Shown piece by piece: positions 15,861 to 24,776 of a stretch of 64,000 nt of DNA. Every line of letters begins with the position of its first letter. Position 1 is the stretch's first letter. The translations under genes and the position numbers were made by a program. This stretch comes from Streptomyces lomondensis (GTDB lineage Bacteria > Actinomycetota > Actinomycetes > Streptomycetales > Streptomycetaceae): positions 1 to 64,000 of the forward strand of contig NZ_BMWC01000005.1 of NCBI RefSeq assembly GCF_014651035.1, read 5' to 3'. The notes under the pieces are model-generated. The model did not search any database, was not told the DNA's origin, and saw only the letters and a program-made list of their open reading frames with translations.

Positions 15861-16970
15861 TCAGCCGAACCGCAGGACGCGCGGTGCGAAGGTGTTCTCG
15901 GGGCCGGCGGCGCGGCCGACCGACCACACCGTCGCCGTGCCCGGCACCGGCGCCAGTCGCAGCGTCCTGGAGTCGCCCTCCCCGGCCACCGCCGGTTCGC
16001 CGTACTCGGTGAACGACTGTCCGTTCCAGGCGAGGAAGTCCGGCCCGGGCACCAGCGGCGGAGAGCTGCCCGGCTGGCCCCACTTCTGCGAGCCGGCCAC
16101 CGAGACCCAGGCCAGCCCGCCGGAGGCGCCGGGCGTCAGTGAGCTGATCGAGCCGAAGTCCGCGGGCACGGTGACCCGGCTCCACTCCTGCCCGTCCCAG
16201 CGGACCAGCAGGGGCGGAATCGGCCGGCCCGGCGGACCGCCGACAAAGCCGGCCGTGCCGCCCGCCCACACCTCCGTCGGCGAGACCGCCAGCACACTGC
16301 CCACGGCCGACCGCGGGAAGCCGTCGACGACCGTCTGCTGCCACGTCCGGCCGTTCCAGTGCGACACGGCCGCCCCCGACGCGGTCTCGCCCGCCGCCCA
16401 GACGTCGTCGGCCGCCAGGACGTGCAAGCCGTACACGGCTCCCGGTGGCGCCGGTACGTCCTGCCAGCCACGCCCGTCCCGGCGCAGCAGTACCTGCGCG
16501 CCGTCCCGTGAACCGATCAGCCAGATCTCACCGCCGCCGGCGACGACCTCGGTCAGTACGACACCGCGCGGCGGCCGGCTCTCGTGCCAGGCGGTGCCGT
16601 CGAAGCGCAGCAGGCGGGCACCGCCCGCCGAGTCGCGGCCGACCGCCCAGACCGCGGTCGGTGAGGTCGCGGCGATGGACAGCAGCTCTCCCTGCCAGCC
16701 GATCCCGGGCAGACTCTGGCGCTGCCACGCGGTTCCGTTCCAGCGCAGCACCAGCGGGAAGCCCGGCGCCTCGCGGCCGACGGCGTCGGCACCCACCGCC
16801 CACGCCCGGTCCGGCCCCAGCGCCACGGCCTCGTTCAGCCCGGCCTGCGGGCGTACCTGTGCCGGGACCGGAACGTGTTGCCAGGAGCCGGTTTCCGCCG
16901 CGGTCGAGCTCATGACCGCCATGAGGGTCAGGGCGACGGCGAGGGCCGCGACCAGAAGTCTGCGTGCCAT
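15861..16970 (-). CDS. Secreted repeat (beta-propeller-like) protein A
   Basis: A 369-residue exported protein with a clear Sec signal (MARRLLVAALAVALTLMAVM then SSTAAE). The body repeats a pattern of about 45-50 residues: (V)W-A-V/G-x-[DG]..., then (L)LR-W/F-D/N-G-x-x-W. Examples are LVLRWNGTAWQRQSLPG, LLRFDGTAWHESRPP, LLRRDGRGWQDVPAP, VSHWNGRTWQQTVV, LLVRWDGQEWSRVTV and FLAWNGQSF. This gives about six or seven blades and suggests a beta-propeller (kelch/Tachylectin-like). No catalytic motif is seen, so the function is unknown. It starts 2 bp after the stop of its paralogue, so the two are translationally coupled. Confidence 0.8.
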   Translation of the reverse strand: MARRLLVAALAVALTLMAVMSSTAAETGSWQHVPVPAQVRPQAGLNEAVALGPDRAWAVGADAVGREAPGFPLVLRWNGTAWQRQSLPGIGWQGELLSIAATSPTAVWAVGRDSAGGARLLRFDGTAWHESRPPRGVVLTEVVAGGGEIWLIGSRDGAQVLLRRDGRGWQDVPAPPGAVYGLHVLAADDVWAAGETASGAAVSHWNGRTWQQTVVDGFPRSAVGSVLAVSPTEVWAGGTAGFVGGPPGRPIPPLLVRWDGQEWSRVTVPADFGSISSLTPGASGGLAWVSVAGSQKWGQPGSSPPLVPGPDFLAWNGQSFTEYGEPAVAGEGDSRTLRLAPVPGTATVWSVGRAAGPENTFAPRVLRFG

Positions 16971-16972
16971 GG

Positions 16973-18022
16973 TCAGCCTCCCAGCCGCTCGCTCATCAGG
17001 TTCGGTTTCGAGCCGTAGATCTCGACGGTCCCGAAGGACAGCAGTGAGGACCCGGCCCTGGCCAGTGCACGCGGCATGACGTCGATCGCGTCTCCGCGCT
17101 CCGGGCCGTGGGAGAAGGTGGTGCGGACGCCGTCCACCCGCGCGTACGTCGACTGGAACGCGCGGTCGCTGCGCACCGGGAGCCACAGCGCGCCGTCCGG
17201 GCCGCGCACCATCGCCTCGGTGGAGGTGTCGCCCAGCGGCGGGTAAGTGGTGCGCCAGGAGCGCCCGTTGAAGGTCATCAGGTAGGTGCGGGCCACGCCG
17301 TCGGTGTACCGGCTGCCGCCGATCGTGACCCGGCCCGACGGTTCGGGCAGGAGCGTGTGCACGTTGCTGTTCGGCGGCAGCGGCACCTTCGCGTCCCGCC
17401 ACGCCGTGCCGTCCCAGCGCAGGACGGTGGTGCCGGTGCTGGTGTCCGCCCACGCCCAGGCGTCGGTGGCGGTACGCGCGGTGATGCCCATCAGGAACAG
17501 CACACCGTCCGGGGTGGACTGGGTGGTCCAGCCGGAACCGTCGTAGTGCAGCACCTTCAGCCCGGTGTCGTCCTCACCCACCACCCACGCGGCACCCGGT
17601 ACGGCCGTGAAGTCCTGGTAGGTCCACAGGGTCTGCGGCAGCGGGACGGCACTCCATCCGCCCGCCGACCGGCGCAGGATCTCCCCCGCTCCCCCGCGGT
17701 GGTGGAAGATCCACGCCTCCTCGCCGACGAACCGCACGTTGCCGAGCCAGCCCGGCTCCCCGGCGCCCGGGAAGGTGGTGTCCCGGCGCCACGCCGTGCC
17801 GTCCCACCGGTACAGCATCGGCCGCGGCCCCTCGGCGGCGTGCTCGTACCCGGTCGCCCACGCCTCGCCCGGCCCGCGGGCGGCGAGATCGGACACGGTC
17901 ACCGGCGGGGCCGCCGCCGGCACCGGCAGCGCCGACCAGCCCGGCGTCACGGCCGCGGCCGGCGACATCATCGCGGCACACGCGATCACAAGGCAGACGA
18001 ACACCGCACGGAGACCGTTCAC
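16973..18022 (-). CDS. Secreted repeat (beta-propeller-like) protein B
   Basis: A 349-residue paralogue of protein A, first in the pair. The signal peptide MNGLRAVFVCLVIACAAMMS is followed by the same G-T-A-W blade pattern: MLYRWDGTAWRRDTT, VLHYDGSGWTTQST, VLRWDGTAWRDAKVP and LMTFNGRSWRTTYPP. Both proteins contain AxxxG/DxWAxG-type strands (EAWATGYE, AAWVVGED, DAWAWAD). Role unknown: extracellular binding or scaffolding are guesses. The pair is a tandem duplication that has diverged considerably. Confidence 0.8.
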   Translation of the reverse strand: MNGLRAVFVCLVIACAAMMSPAAAVTPGWSALPVPAAAPPVTVSDLAARGPGEAWATGYEHAAEGPRPMLYRWDGTAWRRDTTFPGAGEPGWLGNVRFVGEEAWIFHHRGGAGEILRRSAGGWSAVPLPQTLWTYQDFTAVPGAAWVVGEDDTGLKVLHYDGSGWTTQSTPDGVLFLMGITARTATDAWAWADTSTGTTVLRWDGTAWRDAKVPLPPNSNVHTLLPEPSGRVTIGGSRYTDGVARTYLMTFNGRSWRTTYPPLGDTSTEAMVRGPDGALWLPVRSDRAFQSTYARVDGVRTTFSHGPERGDAIDVMPRALARAGSSLLSFGTVEIYGSKPNLMSERLGG

Positions 18023-18194
18023 GAGACCCCCAGATCTCGGAGGTCGCAGAGCTTATGGGCGTCCACTGGACCGTGAACAGACGGCATTCGGCCATGACGT
18101 TGCCGCTGGAGGCCCACCGTGTCGTGGGCCCGTCGTACCCGGCAGTGCCACCGCCCGAGCCGCCCGGACGGGCCGGTGCATAGAATGCGATCTC

Positions 18195-18554
18195 ATGTCG
18201 AAGCCTGACGAGCTGATCGTTGACATCGCCGCCCTTGTGGAGTCGGGGCAGAGCACTCGGATGTCCCTGACCGTGGTCACCGGTGGTGCTGTCATCACCG
18301 GTCGCCTGGCCCCCGAAGCCGTATGGCGGCAGAGGGTGTCGGAGGTTCTCACCGATTCCGCGCACCTGGGCGAGTTCTCCGCCGTCTTCGACACCTCCGC
18401 GAAGAAGGACGGGCCACCCACGCATCTGCACTTCCATGTCGCCCGGATCCTTCAGGGCACGGTGGGGATCCCGGAGACGGGCGGGATGTACCGCGTCGCG
18501 ATCGAGGACGTCAGCGCCTGGACCGTGGGCGACTTCAGCTACTCCGACCACTGA
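18195..18554 (+). CDS. Small conserved-looking protein, possibly GvpU-like
   Basis: A 119-residue protein from an ATG at 18195 (MSKPDELIVDIAALVESGQS and on). It contains MSLTVVTGGAVITGRLAPEA and THLHFHVARI. The pattern of a short helix, a T-V-x-x-G-G-x-x-I-x-G-x-L strand pair and a later H-x-H-F strand recalls the gas-vesicle accessory protein GvpU, but no other gvp gene is in the window, so this is tentative. It stands alone between the divergent propeller operon and a scrap zone. Confidence 0.6.
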   Translation: MSKPDELIVDIAALVESGQSTRMSLTVVTGGAVITGRLAPEAVWRQRVSEVLTDSAHLGEFSAVFDTSAKKDGPPTHLHFHVARILQGTVGIPETGGMYRVAIEDVSAWTVGDFSYSDH

Positions 18555-18573
18555 CCCGCTCACGGGGACGGAT

Positions 18574-18780
18574 CTAGACCTGGTCGGCCGTCATGGCGCG
18601 GCGGACGCTCTCGCGGAGCAAGGTGCGACGCTGCTCGTGCACCTCGGGGGGCTCCTGAGCGGTCGCCGCGTAGACGTTGCTGACCGGTGACCAGGCCATG
18701 GATATGGCGATCACCATGGCCATCACGTCGAACGGGTCTCCCTGGCGCACCAGACCGACGGCCGTCGCCCACCCTGCGGC
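18574..18780 (-). pseudogene. 3' remnant of a TetR-family regulator
   Basis: In the frame ending at 18574 the minus strand gives ALAAGWATAVGLVRQGDPFD, then VMAMVIAISMAWSPVSNVYA, then ATAQEPPEVHEQRRTLLRES and VRRAM. This matches the C-terminal ligand-binding helices of TetR regulators (GDPFDVMAMVIAMSMAWSPVS-type). About 65 codons remain, and the DNA-binding N-terminal domain is missing. It abuts an alcohol-dehydrogenase remnant on the other strand: two genes that were probably divergent and have lost the region between them. Confidence 0.7.
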
Positions 18781-18789
18781 GAGCGCCGC

Positions 18790-19407
18790 TGGAACGGCGC
18801 GGCCTGCGCCCCGACGACCTCGCGGTCCGGATCGAGTACTGCGGTGTCTGCCACACCGATGCGCACGCCGTCAGCGCCCGCTCCGGCGAAGGGGGCGAGC
18901 CCCGGGTGCCGGGGCACGAGTTCACGGGTGTGGTGACCGAGGCCGGGCCCGCGGTCACCCGCTTCGCCGTCGGCGACCCGGTCGCGGTGGGCAACATCGT
19001 CGATGCGTGCGGCGAGTGCGCCCTGTGCCGGGCCGGTCTCGGTGTGGGGCCGGGGACCCGCGTCGCCGTGGCGGGGCTGGGCGGCCTGGGCCATCTGGCG
19101 GTCAAGCTCGCCGTGGCGCTCGGCGCCGACACCTCGGTCGTCAGCCGCTCACCGGACAAGGCCGACGACGCTCGTCGTCTCGGCGCCCGCCGTCTCATCG
19201 TCTCGACGGACCCGGAGCAGATGGCCGACGCCCGCGACCGGTTCGACGTCGTCATCGACACCGTCTCCGCCCCGCACGACCTCGGCCCTTACCTGCGCCT
19301 GGTCGCCATGGACGGGACGCTCAGCCACCTCGGGCACCTCGGACCCCTCACCGTGGAGACCACCGACCTGCTCGTGGGACGCAAGAAACTCAGCTCACCG
19401 ACCTCGG
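18790..19407 (+). pseudogene. Zinc-type alcohol dehydrogenase remnant with internal deletion
   Basis: The frame gives VRIEYCGVCHTDAHAVSARS, GHEFTGVVTEAGPAVTRFAV, DACGECALCRAG, then abruptly LGVGPGTRVAVAGLGGLGHL and the NAD(P)-binding fold, ending near TTDLLVGRKKLSS. Family members (YahK/cinnamyl-alcohol-dehydrogenase type) have about 80 residues between CxxC-x-x-G and the VGPG strand, and about 60-70 after GRKxLS. Both parts are missing, including the remaining zinc ligands and C-terminal domain. No start codon fits the first conserved residues. The reading frame survived the internal deletion, but the enzyme cannot be functional. Confidence 0.8.
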
Positions 19408-19461
19408 CTGAACGGCCTCCGACATCGTTCGACGGGACAACCGACGCGTGCCCGGCAGCCG

Positions 19462-20331
19462 TCAGGAGCGGAACGCGGCGGCGTGGTCCCTTGCCCACTG
19501 CGCGAAGGTGCGGGCGGGCCGTCCGGTGACGGCCTCCGCCGTCGGCAGGGGGCCGAGGGACGCCGGGTCGAAGGCCTCGGCCTCCGACGCGTCCGCGTCG
19601 TTGCCGCCGTAGTCCTCGAAGCCGAGGAGGAAGTCGGCGGCCTCCGCGGCGAAGCCGCCCTGCGCGAGATAGATCTCGCGGGCCTCCTGCGGGGTCACCA
19701 CCTCGAAGCGGATCTCCTCGCCCAGCGCCTCGCCGATGAGCTCCACCTGGCGGCGGTGGGTGAGGAGTTCGGGCCCGTTCAGGGTGTACGCCTGCCCCGC
19801 GTGGCCCTCCTCGGTCAGGGCGAGGACCGCCGTGTCGGCGATGTCCCGCTCGTGCACCGGGAACCACGCGGCGTCCGGGGCCGGGTCGCGCACCACACGC
19901 TCGGCGCGGATGGGCGGCCCCCACAGGGCGAGCTTGTTCATCGCGAACTCGCCGGGGCGCACATGCGTCCACTCGAGTCCCGATGCCTCCACCGCCTGCT
20001 CCACCGGGAGGTGGAAGTCGGTGTCGTAGCCGGCGGTGACCGCGCCGGAGGAGAGCACGACGATGCGGTGCACGCCCGCCGTCTTCGCCATGCCGACCAC
20101 CTCCTCGGCGGTCGCCGCCACGGGGTAGAGGAAGAGCGCGTCGACGCCGTCCAGGGCGTCCTTCAGCGTATCGGGGCGCGTGAGATCGCCTTCGTGGACC
20201 CGGACTTCCTCGGGTAACGCCCCGGCCCGGGGCGTGCGGGTCAGGGCCCGCACGTCGTGCCCCCGCTCCAGGAGTTGCCGGACGACGTTCCGCCCCACGT
20301 TGCCGGTCGCCCCCGTCACCAGAATCGTCAT
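19462..20331 (-). CDS. NmrA/NAD(P)H-binding (SDR-a type) protein
   Basis: A 289-residue Rossmann-fold protein. It begins MTILVTGATGNVGRNVVRQL, the glycine-rich cofactor motif TGATGNVG of atypical SDRs, with RALTRTP giving NADPH preference. The body follows the NmrA/QOR2 pattern (VDALFLYPV, IVVLSSGAV, WTHVRPGEFAMN). It could be a quinone oxidoreductase, isomerase or redox sensor; the substrate is not readable. The DM13 gene lies 50 bp upstream on the same strand, so co-transcription is possible. It runs convergent to the dead alcohol dehydrogenase. Confidence 0.88.
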   Translation of the reverse strand: MTILVTGATGNVGRNVVRQLLERGHDVRALTRTPRAGALPEEVRVHEGDLTRPDTLKDALDGVDALFLYPVAATAEEVVGMAKTAGVHRIVVLSSGAVTAGYDTDFHLPVEQAVEASGLEWTHVRPGEFAMNKLALWGPPIRAERVVRDPAPDAAWFPVHERDIADTAVLALTEEGHAGQAYTLNGPELLTHRRQVELIGEALGEEIRFEVVTPQEAREIYLAQGGFAAEAADFLLGFEDYGGNDADASEAEAFDPASLGPLPTAEAVTGRPARTFAQWARDHAAAFRS

Positions 20332-20381
20332 GGATCGCCTTTCGTCTCGGTACCGGGCGCCTCGCTGAGCAGGCCTTCGCC

Positions 20382-20951
20382 TCACGTACGGGCCAGTTCC
20401 GCCGCGCCGAAGGAGACGTCGAAGCGGTCGCACCAGATGCTGACGCTGCTGTACCGGGTCACGTCGACGTCGGCGGGCACGGCGTAGTTCTGGCTGCCCT
20501 TGTTGCCCTTGAGCCTGCCGAGGCTCACGTACTGCCCGTCGTCGAACACGTGCCAGCCGGCGCGTCCCTCCTTCACCGGCGCGTCGGTGAACCAGACGCG
20601 CAGGTCGGGGCCGTTGCTGGTGTCGAGCCCCTCCAGGCGCACCACATGGCTGCCGTCGGGCAGCCGTACGAGCTTCACGGTACCGGACGTCGCGTGTTCG
20701 TGGCTGATCAGTTCGCCGCTCGCCAGCGTCTTTGGTCCGGCCGGGGACGGGGCGGAGGATGACGCGGACGGCGGTGCGTCGGCCGACGGCTCGGGCGCCT
20801 CCACCGTGACGGGCAGTGCCTCCCGGACCGTCTCGTCCTGCCACAGCTTCCACGGCTGGAACCAGTACAGCCCGAAACCGGCCCCGGCGACCGCCACCAC
20901 CAGCACACCCACCATCCACGGCCCGAGCAGCGCGCTCCGCACCCGCCCCAT
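20382..20951 (-). CDS. Membrane-anchored DM13-domain protein
   Basis: A 189-residue protein: a single N-terminal membrane anchor (LLGPWMVGVLVVAVAGAGFG), a Pro/Ser/Ala-rich linker (about 45-70), then a DM13 domain of about 110 residues (ASGELISHEHATSGTVKLVR, LEGLDTSNGPDLRVWFTDAP, GNKGSQNYAVPADVDV, VSIWCDRFDVSFGAAEL) with the single conserved Cys. DM13 domains are proposed electron-transfer or cytochrome-like beta domains on the cell surface. The ATG at 20951 is chosen because AGGAGG lies 8 bases before it; a GTG nearer that site leaves no spacing. It precedes the NmrA-like gene. Confidence 0.85.
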   Translation of the reverse strand: MGRVRSALLGPWMVGVLVVAVAGAGFGLYWFQPWKLWQDETVREALPVTVEAPEPSADAPPSASSSAPSPAGPKTLASGELISHEHATSGTVKLVRLPDGSHVVRLEGLDTSNGPDLRVWFTDAPVKEGRAGWHVFDDGQYVSLGRLKGNKGSQNYAVPADVDVTRYSSVSIWCDRFDVSFGAAELART

Positions 20952-21080
20952 GTCGCCCACCTCCTGGGAGTCCTCGTCTGCCTCCCATTCAACGGGAACG
21001 GCGGCCGTGCCGGGCCGGACTGCCGATGACGAAACCCTTACGTCCGCCTCGAGTCCCCTGTGGTCACCGCCCCGCGGACC

Positions 21081-22187
21081 CTACGCCGGCGGCAGCAGCA
21101 CCTCGAAGCGGCAGCCGCCGGGGATGTTGCGTACGGTGGCCCGGCCCTGGTGCGCCTCCACGATCCCCCGGACGATGGCGAGGCCGAGGCCCGCGCCGGC
21201 CGGGGGCGTGCGGGCGTGGGTGCCGCGCCAGCCGGTGTCGAAGACGCGTGGCAGGTCCTCCTCGGGGATGCCGCCGCAGCCGTCCGTCACCGACAGCACC
21301 ACGCCCTCGGCGGACCGCTCCGCGGCGATCGCGACCGTGCCGTCGGCGGGGGTCCGGCGGATGGCGTTGACCAGCAGGTTGCCCAGCACCCGGCTCATCT
21401 CCTTGCCATCCACCTCCACCGGCACCGGCTCGACACGGCCGCCCACCAGCCGCACCCCGTGCTCCCGGGCGAGCGGGTCGGCTCCCGCCAGGGCGTCGCC
21501 GACCAGGTCGTACGCGGAGATGCGGGTGGGGGCCAGGGGCAGTGTGCCGGCGTGGATGCGGGAGAGTTCGAAGAGGTCGCCGACCATGTCGTTGAGGCGT
21601 TCGACCTCGGTGCGCATCTGCCTGAGGTAGCGGTCGGGGTCGGCGGCGACGCCGTCCTCCAGGGCCTCCGACATGGCGCGCAGACCGGCCAGCGGGGTGC
21701 GCAGGTCGTGCGAGATCCAGGCGACGAGTTCGCGCCGGGAGGTCTCCAGCGCTCGCTCCCGCTCCCGCGACTGGGCGAGCCGGGCGCTGGTGGCGGCCAA
21801 CTCGCGGCTCAGCGACTCCAGTTCGGCGGTCGTCGGACCGTCGGGGGCCGCGAAGTCCCCGCCGTCGCCGAAGGAGCGTGCGGCCAGGGCGAGGGCACGG
21901 CTGCGGCCGACGACCCAGCGGCCCAGCAGCAGCGCGGTGGCCAGGGAGACGACGGCCGCCATGGCGACGACCGTCGTGACGACGGTCAGGTCGTGCGGGG
22001 ACAGGAACATCGCCCAGGCGACGGCGAGCGTGCCGGCGAGCATCGCGACGACCCCGACCGCCGCGACCACGGTGAGCGAGGCGGTCAGCGAGCGGCGCCG
22101 GATGAGGCGCAGCACGCCCGCTCCGGCCAGGCCGCTGACGGCCGCGCCGGCGAAGGCGTAGAGGGCGATGAGGAGGGTGGCGCGCAC
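21081..22187 (-). CDS. Two-component sensor histidine kinase
   Basis: A 368-residue kinase. The N-terminal 90 residues hold three or four transmembrane helices with hardly any extracellular sensor. A linker (about 95-150) leads to HisKA with SHDLRTPL (phospho-His160), then the ATPase domain: N box NLLVNAIRRTP, G1 DGCGGIPEEDL, F box DTGWRG and G2 GAGLGLAIVRGI. The GTG at 22187 lies 2 bp beyond the stop of the response regulator gene, so the pair is translationally coupled. The stimulus is unknown; intramembrane-sensing kinases of this kind often respond to envelope stress. Confidence 0.93.
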   Translation of the reverse strand: MRATLLIALYAFAGAAVSGLAGAGVLRLIRRRSLTASLTVVAAVGVVAMLAGTLAVAWAMFLSPHDLTVVTTVVAMAAVVSLATALLLGRWVVGRSRALALAARSFGDGGDFAAPDGPTTAELESLSRELAATSARLAQSRERERALETSRRELVAWISHDLRTPLAGLRAMSEALEDGVAADPDRYLRQMRTEVERLNDMVGDLFELSRIHAGTLPLAPTRISAYDLVGDALAGADPLAREHGVRLVGGRVEPVPVEVDGKEMSRVLGNLLVNAIRRTPADGTVAIAAERSAEGVVLSVTDGCGGIPEEDLPRVFDTGWRGTHARTPPAGAGLGLAIVRGIVEAHQGRATVRNIPGGCRFEVLLPPA

Positions 22188-22189
22188 GG

Positions 22190-22921
<732 letters not shown>

Positions 22922-22963
22922 GCCCCCAGCCTGGCACCGCGCCGCCGCCGGTGCCGTGGACGT

Positions 22964-23719
22964 TCAGCCGCGTTCCGAACGCGGCTCGGCCGCGCCGCCC
23001 GTGGCCACTCCGGGTTTCGCGTGGAGGATGTCGCGGGCCTGGTCCGCGGCGCGGGCGGTGCTCTCGGAGACGAAGTCGAGGAAGCGGGCGATGTTCTCGA
23101 GGCGGGCGCCGGCCGGAGTGCCGGGGCCGAGGATGCCGACGCCCTGCCGCGCGGTCTCGACGATCTGGGCGATGGCCCGGGCGCTGGCCATCATCGACCG
23201 GTACCAGACGTCGTCGTCGACGATGTAGCGCTCGCGGCGGCGTTCGTCGCGTTCCCGGCGGACCAGGCCCTGACTGTCGAGGAACGCGACCGCCTTGGAG
23301 ACGGACGCCGGGCTGACCTGGAGGCGCTGGACGAGTTCGGACGCGGTGAGGGTGCCCGAGTCGCTGACGCAGAGGCAGGCCATCACGCGGGCCATCATCT
23401 TGGGCGTGCCCGACTGCATGAAGACGGTGGTCAGCGCCTCCTCGTACGCGCGCACGGCCTCGGCGTCGCGTCCGTGGGGCTGCGGGGGCGCCTCCGGCCG
23501 CCGGGGCGCGGCCTGCCTGCGCCGGCGAGCGCGGCGTTCGGTGGCGCGGTGGGCCAGGTCGGCACGGTAGGCCGTGGGGCCGCCGTTCCGCATGACCTCA
23601 CGCGTGACCGTGGAGGTGGGGCGGTCGAGGCGTCTGGCGATCTCCGCGTAGGCGAGCCCGTCGGCCAGCCCCAGCGCGATCTGCTGGCGTTCCTGCTGCG
23701 TGAGCCTGCCTCCGGGCAC
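22964..23719 (-). CDS. MarR/GbsR-type regulator with an IS30-like N-terminal HTH
   Basis: A 251-residue protein with two DNA-binding regions. Residues 1-50 (RLTQQERQQIALGLADGLAY, then EIARRLDRPTSTVTREVMRN) resemble the HTH_38 of IS30-type transposases. After a basic Arg-rich linker comes a MarR/GbsR-like winged helix (LTASELVQRLQVSPASVSKA and FLDSQGLVRRERDERRRERY) plus a helical dimerisation tail. The GTG at 23719 is preceded by AAGGGAG. It is divergent from the DUF4097 gene across a region full of GCAACG motifs, probably its own operators. Actinomycete regulators of this architecture usually repress the adjacent DUF4097 gene. Confidence 0.85.
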   Translation of the reverse strand: MPGGRLTQQERQQIALGLADGLAYAEIARRLDRPTSTVTREVMRNGGPTAYRADLAHRATERRARRRRQAAPRRPEAPPQPHGRDAEAVRAYEEALTTVFMQSGTPKMMARVMACLCVSDSGTLTASELVQRLQVSPASVSKAVAFLDSQGLVRRERDERRRERYIVDDDVWYRSMMASARAIAQIVETARQGVGILGPGTPAGARLENIARFLDFVSESTARAADQARDILHAKPGVATGGAAEPRSERG

Positions 23720-23776
23720 CGCGATCTCCCTTCGTGCTTCCTTGACGGCCCGAGAGTAGCGTTCATTTTCATTCCA

Positions 23777-23910
23777 TTGCAACGAGCAAGCGAGGTGCGT
23801 TGCGTTAGCGCGTAGGCCGGTTGCAACGATTCCCCAGCTTTTACCTGGGACGATATCGAATATACGCAACGAGTGTGTTGCCGCTTCTCTGAACGCAACG
23901 TAGCGTTTCT
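23777..23910. promoter_or_regulatory. Cluster of GCAACG/CGTTGC operator-like motifs
   Basis: Between the divergent MarR-like and DUF4097 genes the motif GCAACG or its complement recurs: TTGCAACG at 23777, CGTTGCGTT at 23798, GTTGCAACG at 23820 (a palindrome around GTTGCAAC), ACGCAACG at 23864, GTGTTGC at 23876, and AACGCAACGTAGCGTTTC at 23892-23909. Six close copies in 130 bp cannot be chance at this base composition. They fit a multi-site autoregulatory operator, with the MarR-like protein the natural candidate. Confidence 0.65.
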
Positions 23911-23945
23911 GTCGTCGGAAACAACAAGCGGTCAAGGAGACCACG

Positions 23946-24614
23946 ATGCAGACGTTCGAGACCACCGCCCCGATCACCGCCGTCCTCGACATTCCTGCCG
24001 GGCACGTCCGGTTCATCGCCTCCGACCGGGCCGACACCACCGTCGAGGTCCTGCCCGCGGACGCCTCGAAGGGCCGCGACGTGAAGGTGGCGGAGCAGAC
24101 CACGGTCGCATACCGCGACGGCATCCTGCGGATCGAGGCCTCGGCGAAGAACCAGTACCTCGGCCCCTCCGGGGCCATCGAGGTGACGGTCCAGCTGCCC
24201 GCCGGTTCCCGGGTCGAGGCGAAGGCGGCCGGCGCCGGGTTCCGGGGCGTCGGACGGCTCGGCGACGTCGCCTTCGAGAGCGCGCACGGCGCGGTCAAGC
24301 TCGACGAGACCGCGAGCGCCCGCCTCACCACCGTCGCCGGCGACGTCTCGGTCGGCCGCCTGGGCGGCCCCGCGGAGATCAGCACCGGAAAGGGCGACAT
24401 CCGGATCGCCGAGGCCGTGCGCGGCACGGTCGTGCTCACCACGCAGGCCGGTGACGTCTCGGTCGGCGCCGCCGCCGGAGTCTCCGCCTCGCTGGACGCC
24501 GGCACCGGCCACGGCCGGATCCACAACGCGCTCAGGAACAGCGAGGGCGGCGCCGCCGGCCTGAACATCCGCGCGACCACCGCCTACGGTGACATCACCG
24601 CCCGCAGCCTCTGA
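23946..24614 (+). CDS. DUF4097-family beta-helix protein
   Basis: A 222-residue protein made of short beta strands with repeated Asp-Val/Ile steps: VAFESAHGAVKLDETASARL, TVAGDVSVGRLGGPAEISTG, KGDIRIAEAVRGTVVLTTQA, GDVSVGAAAGVSASLDAGTG. This is the DUF4097 (putative adhesin) fold, a right-handed beta-helix-like stack. No signal peptide or membrane segment is seen, so it may act in the cytosol. Strong GGAGA upstream. It is divergent from, and probably repressed by, the MarR-like regulator. The biochemical role of the family is not established. Confidence 0.85.
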   Translation: MQTFETTAPITAVLDIPAGHVRFIASDRADTTVEVLPADASKGRDVKVAEQTTVAYRDGILRIEASAKNQYLGPSGAIEVTVQLPAGSRVEAKAAGAGFRGVGRLGDVAFESAHGAVKLDETASARLTTVAGDVSVGRLGGPAEISTGKGDIRIAEAVRGTVVLTTQAGDVSVGAAAGVSASLDAGTGHGRIHNALRNSEGGAAGLNIRATTAYGDITARSL

Positions 24615-24776
24615 GCAGCCCCCGCCGCGCACTCGCCGGACACGACCCGGACAGGGCCCTGACCAGGCCGGACAGCGAGCCCTTGTCCGGGACAGGGCGA
24701 CGCCATGGCAGGAGGTACGGGCGGGCTGCCATCGTCGCTGCCGTCCACAGATCACTCGTTCCCGAGGGGGAGACAC

